This document shows positions 1 through 10,246 of a stretch of 64,000 nucleotides of DNA, piece after piece. Each line of letters begins with the position of its first letter. Position 1 is the stretch's first letter. The notes below the pieces were generated by a model that saw only the letters and a list, made by a program, of their open reading frames with translations, ran no database searches and had not been told where the DNA came from. The DNA comes from Corythucha ciliata. Lineage: Eukaryota; Arthropoda; Insecta; Hemiptera; Tingidae. The DNA is taken from assembly GCA_038030265.1 (NCBI GenBank), contig CM075937.1, positions 7,006,001 through 7,070,000 on the forward strand, written 5' to 3'. The position numbers and the translations under genes were made by a program.

Positions 1-41
1 TCTCAAAATAGGTAATATTTTCGTCATTTTCATCAAATGTT

Positions 42-203
42 GGGCGTGTTCCTATATTCATCGATGACCCATCGATGGATTTAGGTTTCCACAGGGATTG
101 ATCTTTCCCTCACAATTATCATGTATTTGTTCTGTACCATTATTATTATTACCATTCTTTACCATTACCCATCCCATCGATGGGCCAGTATAGGAACACG
201 CCC
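42..203. repeat. short inverted-repeat (MITE-like) element
   Basis: The left end reads GGGCGTGTTCCTATA and the right end is its near-perfect inverse (TATAGGAACACGCCC). The subterminal sequence ATCGATGG is also inverted between the two ends. There is no coding capacity, and no clean target-site duplication is visible at the edges. It is best read as a small non-autonomous DNA element or fold-back. Confidence 0.6.
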
Positions 204-1667
204 ATTTTCCTCATAATAAATAAGATTTTTCTCTTTTTATGAAAACCGGCAAATGAAAAAAATAAAATAAAATAAACCAACCACAGACATTTTTTCCAAC
301 ATCAGGAAATTTATTCAATAATCAGCTAATCTTAATCATGATGGGTCTATTTGGCGAAAATGGCCAAAATTCAGAAACCTCGCGTATCTCATGGTCCGTA
401 GAGGGAATCCGAAAATCGAATTGGCTTTTCGCTCAACACGAGCATTTGAAGTGGTTCATTCCATGATTCCGGTGTTTTTGACCCTGCGGCCTGTTTTCAG
501 GGGTTTGAGAGGCGTTGACGAGCCCCTTAAGGGCATTTTGGCCGAGGCTGGCTGCATTTCTCAAATAAGCACGGCTTGTGAGATTCACAAACCGTGTTTG
601 GCGCACATCAAAACACTCGAAAAAAATGGCACAAATCACTCGTTTATAGCCACGGTGAGAGTCAACGTTTTTCGGAAACGCGTGAATAGTCCCGACAATT
701 TGGTGGGGCCTTCTGAAAATGAAATAGTGAATCCTGGAAAAGTCGGTTATTTAAATAATTTCTTTCCTTAAATCCTGCTGAGGGAAAATTCCCGGCCCAA
801 TTGGTTCACTGTCCGCGCAGCTGAACATCTTCAGGATCATCTTCGAGAGGGGGGGGGGAATTTAATCCCAGCCCAACCTTCCTGCATGCAGGGATGCCCG
901 GATTTCGGCAAGAAAGAAAGAAAAAAATTAAATCCTTTACAGTGGCTCGAGCCATCGCGTTTTAGCTGTTGAAGGGTCATCACTACACCCTGGCTGTACA
1001 ATAATATTGTTTCTTGTTGGGGGGGGGGGGAGGTAAGTCGGAGTAAGATAATGATTGGTCGAATGAAGTAATAATTTATATTTTTGTACGATGTACTAGA
1101 TTTATACATTTATGTGGGACAATGCAATGTGAGAGGGAATATCTTCTCCATTAATTCAGTAATTTCAGGTCAAATCCTGAGAGGTTTCTGATTTTTGAAA
1201 GTGTTCTCATATCTTAGTAACAATAATTATAGAAAAAATATTTATGTTTTGGAGAGTCTTGAGGAATACGGGACCTTTCCCACATGCCGATTGCTATACA
1301 GTAAATTCCGGGCCAACGAAGTCTATTCACCGATATTCGTTGATGGAACGCTTCCAATCCCGTCCATAAGACTGTGCGACCAAGCGACCATAGACCCAGC
1401 GACCAAATAATGCGCATTTAATATCCAGGAAAATGAAATGAATTCATGAGGTTTTATGGTGATGCAGGATGCAGCTGATATTATGATCTGCTTTGGTTTC
1501 TAGAACAAATCCCTAAATCCTATGCGCCCACGTAAAGCCTTTTTCGCGCTGTTAGGGAGTTTCAGTATTTTTTTCAATTTGCAGGAAATAGCGTGAAATG
1601 TGCTGAGATTGTGGTAAAAATGCACATCCTGTGACTTTAAAGTAACGCTTTTTGGGTCGTGAAAGCT
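204..1667. other. intergenic stretch with no supported gene
   Basis: The only open frames are a 126-codon plus-strand one (391-771) and shorter ones. None shows a recognisable domain, a splice context or convincing coding character. Two poly-G runs of about ten bases occur near 849-858 and 1019-1030. I see no RNA gene here. Confidence 0.5.
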
Positions 1668-2059
1668 GGGGGCCTGTTCTGTAACTTTTAGTTGAGTGTC
1701 ACTATCACTGTCACTGTTCCCTGTCCTTTCAACTGTTCCTTGTAACTGTCATTTGAACTGCTTCCTGTCATAATGACTGGAGTTCCGTAAAACCAGCCTA
1801 GTGTTCCTTTATAACCTGAACATTACCTTCCCCAACGCCCGAAAGCCGATCAAAGGTTATAAACAACACTCTTCAAGTGATCCTTGTAACACCACTTGGC
1901 TATCCCAAAGGATAGTGAGAGTGTTCCCCCAGTCGTGACGTCAGGGGAACAGCTACAAGAGAACACTGAGATACAGAACACCAAAATATGACGTCACAAC
2001 AGCACCTGACTGTTCCTAGGATCCATGGTTTTCTAGAGGCGAAGTAGTGGAGTTATGTC

Positions 2060-2369
2060 ACAAAAAGAAACGAATCGAAATAATCTCTCCACGTGTATTA
2101 ATAACCGGTTTTCGGTCTTATCTAGACCATCATCAGACCTAGTTAGGCAAAATTAACAATCGGCGTCAGTCATATTTTAAATAAATTAGAAATAAAAATA
2201 TTAATAATAATAAATACCCCCTTCAGATCAAGACTCAATAAGAATAATAATAAATACCCCCTTCAAATAAAGACTCAACATCAAATAACATAAAACATAA
2301 AAAGTACTATAGGACGTACCTTAAACGGACGTTCACAGTCAACTGACTAGATTAATGAGAGCTCAAATT
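2060..2369 (-). repeat. Penelope pseudo-LTR, left inverted arm
   Basis: This is the reverse complement of 3559-3867 along essentially its full length, including the last codons of the ORF, duplicated short repeats containing AATACCCCCTTC, and the hammerhead-like core. It forms the natural 3' end of the minus-strand element. Confidence 0.85.
2098..2136 (-). ncRNA. hammerhead-ribozyme-like core in left Penelope arm
   Basis: Inverted copy of the motif at 3791-3830. On the minus strand, CTGATGA lies at 2136-2130 and GAAA at 2113-2110, with the same 5-bp stem II between them. It carries the same extra unpaired base. Confidence 0.5.
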
Positions 2370-3543
2370 TCTTCATTGAATTCACAGGTACATGGGGAAG
2401 AAGAGAAATAAGTGGGGAGAAGCTACCTTCCATTCTGTCATTAAGACAACTCGGACCAATTTCAATTTCCTTTGAAATATATAAGGACTCTAGTGAATTG
2501 AGCATTCTGGCTCCATTCTCACATATCAGCGGTTGAGCCACGGCTACGCCCTCCCCATTTCCACAATCTGACACGTGAGCGAAGAACGCCGAGTCGTTTC
2601 TCCGAGTGTGTTCTCTCCAACGTGTTTTGAACTTCCTCATCGTCCTTCCTATATATGTGGCCTGACAACCTCCACAAGCCAAACGATAAACACCACTTTT
2701 TTCGGTAATGACAGTCTCATCCTTTCCTTTCGACAACCAGGATTTAAGGCTTCCACTGCTCTTACAAGTCACCTTGTAGCCTGCCCTTGAAAGGATGTTC
2801 TCAATCCCTGGCGTCATTCGGCTGTCATAGGGAAGTGATACCCACTGCTGTGTAGCCCGAGACTGGATCGATGAAGGGAATACCGAAGTCAGCAGTCGTT
2901 TCCTCTTAGTCTGCCTGATGATATTGTCTACCATATCGATGGAGTAGCCATTGACGACAGCTGTGTGGTATATCCTCAACAACTCTTCTTTATAATCGTC
3001 TGGCGACATTGGAACGGACAACATCTGATGCACCAACGACCGAAATGCTGCTAGCTTATGGCGCGGATGATGGTAAGAGGTAGCGTTTATAACGATGTCA
3101 GTCGCGGTAGGTTTTCGGTATATCGAATAGGTGATGCTGTTCCCCTGACGATGGAGTGTCAAATCCAAGAAATTTAGTTTTCCTTTCACCTCCTTTTCCA
3201 TGGTGAAATTAATGAACTCCACTCGTGAGTTCAAGAAATCAAAGAATTCGCCCAACTTATGCTCAGGGCCTTTCCAAATTACAAGGGTGTCATCCACATA
3301 TCGCGTCCAAAGTCCTATATAATTGTGGAATGGGTTATCCTCCGATGAGACGAATTTCTCTTCAAAGTCGTTCATGTACAAATCAGCTGCCAGGGGGGAG
3401 ATCGGCGAGCCCATAGCTAAACCTTCACTCTGTTTATAATATTTTCCTTTAAATTGCAAATAGCTTTGTTCAAGGGTAATTTCGAAGACGAAAGGAAGGT
3501 GAAAGGAAGGTGAAAGGAAAACTAAATTTCTTGGATTTGACAC
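2347..3543 (-). pseudogene. Penelope-like RT with GIY-YIG endonuclease, 5'-truncated
   Basis: Encodes the C-terminal part of a Penelope-like polyprotein. Visible reverse-transcriptase features are the palm motif AMGSPISPLAADLY and the catalytic YVDD within RYVDDTLVIW. A linker with SIYRKPTATD follows, then a GIY-YIG-type nuclease region containing GVYRLACGGCQATYIGRT and an RWREH helix. Family proteins have several hundred more residues upstream, covering the first RT motifs. Here the first ~17 residues come from an inverted internal fragment, so the native N-terminus is lost and the ORF cannot be functional on its own. The reading frame is otherwise open for 398 codons, which suggests a fairly young insertion. 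Confidence 0.85.
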
Positions 3544-3558
3544 TCCACCTCCTGATGA

Positions 3559-3867
3559 ATTTGAGCTCTCATTAATCTAGTCAGTTGACTGTGAACGTCC
3601 GTTTAAGGTACGTCCTATAGTACTTTTTATGTTTTATGTTATTTGATGTTGAGTCTTTATTTGAAGGGGGTATTTATTATTATTCTTATTGAGTCTTGAT
3701 CTGAAGGGGGTATTTATTATTATTAATATTTTTATTTCTAATTTATTTAAAATATGACTGACGCCGATTGTTAATTTTGCCTAACTAGGTCTGATGATGG
3801 TCTAGATAAGACCGAAAACCGGTTATTAATACACGTGGAGAGATTATTTCGATTCGTTTCTTTTTGT
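3559..3867 (+). repeat. Penelope pseudo-LTR, right inverted arm
   Basis: Inverted partner of the arm at 2060-2369. It ends at the 13-bp target duplication. Its inner edge joins an inverted internal fragment of the ORF, so this arm is a second, 3'-end-containing copy facing outward. Confidence 0.85.
3791..3830 (+). ncRNA. hammerhead-ribozyme-like core in right Penelope arm
   Basis: CTGATGA (3791-3797) is followed by a perfect 5-bp stem, GGTCT (3799-3803) with AGACC (3809-3813) and an AGATA loop, then GAAA (3814-3817) and ACCGGT. This is the order of a hammerhead core (CUGANGA, stem II, GAAA, short stem III), and Penelope-like elements are known to carry such ribozymes in their pseudo-LTRs. 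One unpaired T between CTGATGA and stem II, and a very short stem III, depart from the consensus. Activity is unproven. Confidence 0.5.
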
Positions 3868-4101
3868 TCCTAGGATCAGTCAAATTCTTACAGAACAAGC
3901 CCCCTGATCGACTGTTTTCAGAGCACCCTGGCGGGAGCAAAAGACGGGACTGATGAAGTGACCCTCTCTTTTAACTGATAAGGCCCGAGTGGGGAAACTT
4001 GTATGTCTATATAACTTTGGGTTCGATATTCACGGATGTCAGCGGATAAAGTCGCTCGATCGGGTAAGAGCACATGGTCGTTCGGCTCAGTTATCGTCTA
4101 G

Positions 4102-4708
4102 ATGGGTCGTAAAAAGAGAGTAAATCCCGAGGATATCGTCGTTCCGGAGGCCGTAAGTACGCCTAAAATGTCAGAAGTAGAGTTGAGGGGCGATGAGTCA
4201 GAGTTAAGTGAGTCAGAGCAAGAGCTCAAGTCAGATGAGCCGAGTACGTCGTCGAGATCGGGTATAATCGGGGCGATTCAACCGTTTTCCGAAGGGACCG
4301 AGCCCTTCGAGAACTACTTGGAGCGTTTAGAAGCGTTTTTCCTCGTGAATCGTCTGCCAGACAGTGAAAAAGTCGCGTCTCTCGTAGTGTTGATTGGGCC
4401 CCAAGTTTATCAACTCCTGAGAAACCTAGTGGCTCCTCGGAAGCGACGCTTCGACAGGTGCGACTCCCAAGTTTCAAATCAATGAAAAAGTCTTAGTATG
4501 AGCTTTTCCCCCTCAAAAGTTGTTAAAGTGGGTTCCCTCCAGAGTCATGGAAGTTGTGAGTTCTCGAGTTTACCTGGTTAAATTAAAAAATGGACACGTT
4601 CGAAAAGTGCATGCCAACCATATGAAGAAAAGTCAGTTAAGAGACCAGGAGCATCCTTCCGAAAGGCCTGATTTTTCCCATGTCCCTGTCCCTCCTCCCG
4701 AAAAGTGA
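4102..4708 (+). pseudogene. gag N-terminus fused to integrase C-terminus
   Basis: The first ~113 codons match the Gag start of the 54.9-kb gypsy copy (acidic N-terminus, then PFSEGTEPFENYLERLEAFF). After LRNLVAPRK the sequence jumps into the integrase C-terminal tail in the wrong frame and stops at 4485. The correct tail frame resumes at about 4520 (KWVPSRVMEVVSSRVYLV) and ends at 4708. One Glu-Gln unit in the acidic tract is missing relative to the parent copy. No function is expected. Confidence 0.85.
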
Positions 4709-4985
4709 GTCAAGATGACAGCATCTCGAAGGAGGAAATTTCGCACAATGATAAGCCCGTAGTCCGAAAATCCGTGCGGTTCAGAGTTCCTCCCAAACGT
4801 TATTCTCCTTAATAGTGTTGCAAATTTTGTGATTTAATTCGTATTTTGTGGTTGTGTGTGTTTGTTTTTGAGAAATATTTTTTTTTACTGTTATTGATTT
4901 TTTTTTCAAAATATGTAAGTGTAAATTCGTGCGTGGTATATTGAAAAAAAAAAAAAAAAGTTCGGTTTTTTAAGGGGGGAAAAAA

Positions 4986-5203
4986 TGTTATATGCCGGGT
5001 TAGCCTCGTTACGGCTATCCCGAGTCGGTGGGTTGGATTGTGTCGAGAATGAAAAAGGACTGTTGTTGTTGTATGGCCTCGTTGAAGAATGCTTATAATA
5101 AAAATGCTCTGTATTCTTAGTTGTCTCGGGTGTAAGTTATTCCGTTAAAGTAACGTGCCTTGAACCCCACTCATCCCTCAGTCTTCCGGAGTAAGATACA
5201 ACA
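4986..5203 (+). repeat. gypsy 3' LTR (218 bp)
   Basis: Starts TGTTATATGCC right after a purine-rich tract (AAGGGGGGAAAAA) and ends GATACAACA. It matches the 221-bp LTR at 59161-59381, and TG...CA ends are present. AATAAAAATGCTC near 5097 supplies a polyadenylation-like signal. Confidence 0.9.
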
Positions 5204-5594
5204 ATCCCCTGTAACTACGTTTTCTAGTAAAGCAGTAATTAATTATTTAAAAAGCATATTTGCTCGGCACGGAGTACCAAGAGTAGTCAATTCAGATAAT
5301 GATACAGGGTTTTCATCGGAAGAATTTTCTCAGTTTTCAAAAGACTACGGATTTCAACATAAAACATCCAGCCCAGTTTATCCACAATCGAATGGCCTAG
5401 TGGAACGACACATACAAACTATTAAAAAAATGTTCAAGAAAGCCGAAGAGGACCAAAAAGACCCTTATATTTGTTTGCTGGAATACAGAAATTCCCCAAT
5501 CGGATCTGGGTTGCCATCTCCAGCCGAATTATTATTTTCTCGAAAATTAAGAAGTCCTGTTCTGCCGTACACAAAAAATAGCCTTGCACCCTAA
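5204..5594 (+). pseudogene. integrase core fragment of a different Ty3/gypsy element
   Basis: Directly after the LTR the frame encodes part of a retroviral-type integrase catalytic core: FARHGVPRVVNSDNDTGF holds the second catalytic Asp, and PQSNGLVERHIQT holds the catalytic Glu. The sequence differs clearly from the integrase of the neighbouring gypsy family (SDNGPPF, NGLAERAVQ). It is a remnant of a second family, probably the target into which the deleted gypsy copy inserted. The first Asp and the zinc-binding domain are missing. Confidence 0.8.
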
Positions 5595-7373
5595 ATAAGA
5601 CCTCTCTAGGGCTCTAAGGAACTAGAAATAAACCCATAACCTGCAGTTCTAAACCTTCGCTTTTTCCACGGAAATCGTCTATTGATGAATTGACATCCTC
5701 TTCCAAGTAAAAAACTAAATGGCGATGTTAAAATTCTAGGGACAAGTTTCATCATAGTTTTTTCAAAGACGTTGCCAACAGCATTCTGAAATCATTTCCT
5801 GATGGGAAACTAACACGAATCAAGGGCTACTAACTTTTTTTTTTTTCACGTTGAATAATCAATTTTAAACGACGGGAAGTGCTGCTATTTGGTGCCCTCT
5901 CAGCTCTCAGCTCCCCTCATCACAACACTTCACTTTTGCAACGATCACCCCCAACCACTTCACAAAAGGATGTGCAGTTCACTTGAATAGAAAAATAGAT
6001 CTCACGAAATATATATATATAAACCGTTGGTGCGAAAAGGCGATCGTAACACCTAAACGACTTCAGAGAAGGAAGTCGTGAACGGGCCGTGGCCGCGGGG
6101 CCGGGGAAGGCCTCTTCTTGTGATTCCCTACAATTTTTATCTGCGTGTCGTACCGAGTTTCTCCACCACCCCCCCCCCCACCACAGTGCACTATTTTCTT
6201 ACAACGTGCACGACTATTCTTGAAGTTCCATTTTACTTAAAATAAGTCCACAAAGGCTAGGTTTGAGTACATGAACGAAACTATACGAAAATAATTACGT
6301 AATGGTTATACGTTCTTTTCGTTCGTAATGTGTGCCTTCCCAACTTAAAAAAATAAAAACACCACATAACATTGCTTACCATGTTCCAGCTCAATTGCAC
6401 TTTCGAAGGGATTTACAAAATAATAACCAGAGCAACAGAGCAAAACTCAAAATTTCTTTTTAATGGTGTCTTGAAAGTTTATCCAATGAACCAGATTAAA
6501 ACCACGAGAGTTGTTAACTTGGAGTGCAGGGCAGGGCGGGGGGGGGGCTTGTATTCAAGTAATGATTTCGAATTTTGATTGTTTCCATTTTTATTTTAAT
6601 TATAATCACCGTACGAGGTTGGGCTAATTTTCAAGAATGTTACATGTGTTACATTCAACACGGTGATACCTACCGGGGTCAAGGAAATGATTAAAAAAAA
6701 TACGGTGAACGTTGGGTACAGGTGAGCGACCCCCCCCCCGCCATCACCCCGCTCCCGACCATAGTGGCTCACCACTTGAGTAGAAACAACCGGTGGTTTT
6801 CTTTTTACTGATGTTAAAATAGTGGACGTACATACTGAATAAAAACCGAAACTTGGCAGTAAACGAATAGGTGGAAGGAAGAGGACTCCCCTCAACCATC
6901 ACCCCACATTATAAGGTGCACGCGTCGCGGGGTTTTGTAACGGTCGCTCGCAGGAACAGCTGCTCCGTTTTCCAGTAAAAAGGGAGATGATTCCGTCTTA
7001 TTTATTGTTCAAGTTGTAGCAATTGCCTTGAATTTAACAACTTTTGGTCGTCTATTGTTTATAAGAATGGCGATAAGTTGAATCAAATTTAATTTTTTTG
7101 GATTTCATATCGCGAATTTAGTCTACAATGCTAAGTTATGCATTGGCGCGTGCCAACTGTCATTCTTAGTAACGGAAAACCCCGCACTCCCTTCACCCAC
7201 CTGGTTCCCCTCCTCTTTTCAAGGGTTCGGCCTATTCGATTCAAAAGATCCCCTCGGTGAATAATCACACACACACAAAAAAGGGCGTCCCTTTAAACCG
7301 TCAACAGTCACTTCCAGTTGGCTTTTAAACTTTTCACCGGCGACAAGCCGGTCCTGGGTTTTATGTGAGTCAA
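5595..7373. other. upstream region of the four-TM gene; no gene recognised
   Basis: No convincing ORF. It contains a short AT-microsatellite (~6008-6020), a GC-rich island near 6060-6120, poly-C/G runs near 6170, 6540 and 6730, and a CA repeat near 7266-7277. The promoter and 5' UTR of the gene starting at 7374 presumably lie at the right end, but no core promoter motif stands out. Confidence 0.4.
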
Positions 7374-9231
7374 ATGGCTAACAGAAACTGTTACAACAAC
7401 GCCGCCTTCACCAATAATTACAACCAGTACGATGCGGTTCGCGAATCGTTAAACCGTCGTCTCGAGCTCGGCGGTTTTCAAGCGTACAATGAAACTTTCG
7501 TCGACGACAACGGACTCGGCGTTTACGACAAAGAGGAATACGTCGATATTGTGGAGGATTTGAATGGGCGACCGAAATGTCGACGTTCTATTGCCAGTGT
7601 ACCGTGTTCATCGTCGTCGTCGTCGTCGAGGCAAGTAAGCGTTGGTTATCACAGAAATCGCTACGAGTCTGTGAGTTCGGAGGAGCGAAGATCACCGGAG
7701 AAATCACCACTGAGAGGTTGCTACGAAGGTGTTGACGCGTTGTATAGGCGTTTCGAAGAAATCGAGGCGGCTAACGAGGAATATGTTGATAATCCCGAGG
7801 ATCGAATGGGTGGCCGTCAGTTTGTCAACGTGCGAGAGCCTCCTCTGGGGAGTTCGTCAATGTCTCGCCACGTTGAATTGACGACGCCAATTTCCACTCC
7901 AGTAACGACTCCTCGTAAGGAAGTTTCAACGCCTAAACGACCGTTGATTACTCCTAAAAAAACGCCAGTGTCCAGAGGAAATTCAGTGATTTTAGCTCCG
8001 ATGATCGCTGATGTACAGCGTCAACAGCACTCATTAAGACTTCACAGGTAAATTTATTGTTTGCCCCCATCACCTCTCAATCTTAATCTAAAAATTGTAA
8101 ATTAGGTCCCGTTCCGCAATCATTTCGTCCCCAAAACGACCGATAATGACAACTAGTCGTGACTGCGAATGCACCAAATCAAGTCCACGAGTAAAACTTT
8201 TCTCGCAACCAACTTATCATCAGCCTCATAATTACAACACTCAGACATTGGGACGGAGTTTTCCAGCTGTCAAGTACCACACACCTCTTCGTATCCAATC
8301 CTTCAACCATTTGTTCAACCCTGAACACGATCAGATTGATCTCAATGAACGCATGAAGTCACCAAATAGAAAGCCCAACACAGCGGTGAGTGTCCTCCCT
8401 TTTTCACCCCTTCCCCTCCATTCCCACAGACACACACTTGTGTTTGTCCACCTTTTACCAGTTTCAACGGTAATTTCCTTCAGATAATTACACCAAACAT
8501 GAGAAGCAGCATAGCTCCACTTCTCCCGGTGACACCGCCTCGCCATGAACGTCCCCAGTCACAACCGCCGTCGCCAATGAAATCACCGTCAATATACTCT
8601 AAAACGAGTTGGCCCTACTTGCCACCGATTCACCTGCCGACAGAGTTGCTGTGTTTCGTTGGCTTTCTCTTGTTGCTCTGTGGTGCGGCATCGACGATCC
8701 TTTGTTTTTACATTTTATCGCTGGTAAATGTGTAAAAAACTAATCATTTAAAAAAAAAAAATAGAAATCATTGAGTGTATTTTCTGTAGGGAAGCAGAAA
8801 ATACTTTTTAAATTTTGGAGCTTTAGCTGGCTTCGTGTCTCTTGTAATTGGCCTCATGAGTTGTAGGACCAACAAGTGGAAATGGCTGCCTCACAGAAAC
8901 TACTTAACAGGTTGGAACCCCCCCCCCCGCCGACCGGCCATCAACGTTTAAAAAAAACGAACCCCCTTCTCAACTCAAAAACGACTTTTTATGTATAGGG
9001 TATATTCTTCTGGGAGCATTCAGCCTTCTGAACGCACTCTGCCTCGCCGGTATTGTCTACGCTTTCAACGATCAAAGCTACGCCCTTTTGGACGTCCTGG
9101 GTGGAGCCGTCTGCGGCATATCGGTTCTATTGATGGTCGGTTCAGTTGTCGGCATGGTAACGTCGGCCTGCTGTCACATGCCGCCTCCTGACAATCGAGT
9201 CGCTCATAGTGCGTCGGGATTTTTTGTTTAA
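7374..9231 (+). CDS. four-pass transmembrane protein, possibly Sanpodo-like (5 exons)
   Basis: Five exons join in phase: 7374-8047, 8106-8385, 8484-8723, 8790-8910 and 8999-9231, with GT-AG introns of 58, 98, 66 and 88 bp. They give 515 residues. Residues ~1-350 are low-complexity and Ser/Pro/Arg-rich, with no globular domain seen. Four hydrophobic segments follow, near ELLCFVGFLLLLCGAAS, NFGALAGFVSLVIGLMSC, YILLGAFSLLNALCLAGIVY and VLGGAVCGISVLLMVGSVVG. Near the N-terminus, YNNAAF resembles the Numb-binding NPAF-type motif of Drosophila Sanpodo, another protein with a long cytoplasmic N-terminus and four C-terminal membrane passes that acts in Notch signalling. That identity is inference; other four-TM families are possible. 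The start chosen is the first ATG in frame. The ORF is undamaged, unlike the surrounding elements. Confidence 0.75.
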
Positions 9232-9324
9232 ACTTATTAATGGTTGGGTGGGGGAGGGGGGGCTGTTAATATGGTGATAAACCTTCTGTGAATATAAAAA
9301 TGTTACTCCACTGTAAAATATTTC

Positions 9325-9330
9325 AATAAA
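9325..9330 (+). promoter_or_regulatory. poly(A) signal of the four-TM gene
   Basis: AATAAA about 95 bp after the stop codon, followed by A-rich sequence. It is a plausible 3' end for the gene at 7374-9231. Confidence 0.6.
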
Positions 9331-10246
9331 AAAATAAATATTTGTTTCATAACCAGTTAACCAGTTGCATGCCTTAAGCCCACATAGACCATTATAGGCT
9401 ATGGGAAAAGGAAAAACCATCGAAACTGCCATTAATGCAGTTGGGAGGGGGGGGGGCTATAAAGTGAAATGTCTTGCAAACGACAGCGATAATATCTATA
9501 TATGTAAACGATGAAAAAAAAAATTAATTGGCTGAACATTTCTTTTTCTCACGATAAAAAATTCAATAAGCTCTTCCTATAATATTCTTACTGAGTCCCC
9601 CACCCCATCCCCTTCCTATTAATTGTCCTTAAAACACTTTTCGTTTCCTTTCCTTTTCGCTCCAATGAATTATTGAAAATGTAAGTGGGTCTTCCTCGTG
9701 TTTAAAAACAGCAGAAAAAGGGTCGATAAATTGTACCATTGACAAAGGTGATCACCTGGATAAACTGGACCGTTCAAAGGTGTAAACAATTCGGCAATAT
9801 TTTTAGCGATATAGGTTTTGTAGCGTTTACCACATAGTTCATGTCTTCCAATATATATGCAAAGTAAAAAAAGTGTTGGAGGGGGGGGGGATGATTCTTC
9901 AACGACGACGGATGATGAGCGTGAAAGGTCGTTGTTGCCTTATTTAACCCCCTCTCGCCTTGGGGGACTCTCGGAACAGTTTCTATCAAAGAGCACGCTT
10001 CCAACGGCATTTGCAAGATTATGGTATTGTTGCATTGTTTGATATCGCAATACTATTTTTTTTTTTTAATGGCATAGATGATTCTTCATCCTCTGAACTT
10101 ACAGCCTCAGTGTTGAGTCGAGGAGGAAGAGGAGGAGGAAGTACTGAGACTTTTAATTTTTTCAACCTGAATATGTTCAAAAGCGGGGCACAGTCGAGAT
10201 TTTGCGTGGGCCAAAAGTAACCCCCCCCCCCACGCACACACCCTAG
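9331..10246. other. non-coding stretch
   Basis: No supported gene. It contains several poly-G or poly-C runs (about 9446-9455, 9881-9890, 10221-10230) and short purine repeats. The overlapping open frames around 9860-10240 are driven by simple sequence. Confidence 0.4.

Larger units (their letters stand above)
2024..3864 (-). mobile_element. Penelope-like retroelement with inverted terminal arms
   Basis: The element carries a Penelope-type reverse transcriptase/GIY-YIG ORF on the minus strand, between two ~310-bp near-identical inverted arms (2060-2369 and 3559-3867). TGTTCCTAGGATC occurs at 2011-2023 and again at 3865-3877, a 13-bp target duplication that defines the insertion. The right arm is joined to an inverted piece of the ORF: 3511-3547 is the reverse complement of about 3152-3188. 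The copy is therefore 5'-truncated and rearranged, as is typical of Penelope insertions with pseudo-LTRs in inverted orientation. Confidence 0.85.
1668..3904. mobile_element. TIR element split by a Penelope-like insertion
   Basis: The left terminus GGGGGCCTGTTCTGTAA (from 1668) is matched by an inverted right terminus ending at 3904 (TTACAGAACAAGCCCCC read on the plus strand) with one mismatch. Without the Penelope-like insert at 2024-3864 and one copy of its duplication, the element would be only about 380 bp and non-coding, so it is a MITE. A possible 3-bp CTG duplication flanks it, but this overlaps the G/C run and is uncertain. Confidence 0.6.
4019..5203 (+). mobile_element. internally deleted Ty3/gypsy retrotransposon
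   Basis: From GGTTCGATATTCACGG onward this is nearly identical to the gypsy element at 54.8-59.4 kb. About 3.36 kb is missing: position ~4440 joins a point equivalent to 55243 directly to one equivalent to ~58607. The deletion removes the rest of gag, protease, RT, RNase H and most of integrase. The 3' LTR (4986-5203) is present, and the 5' LTR is absent. A GC dinucleotide at the junction could be microhomology. Confidence 0.85.

Noticed and set aside
391..771. 126-codon open frame on the plus strand
   Set aside because: No recognisable domain, no splice context, and composition typical of chance frames. Not called as a gene.
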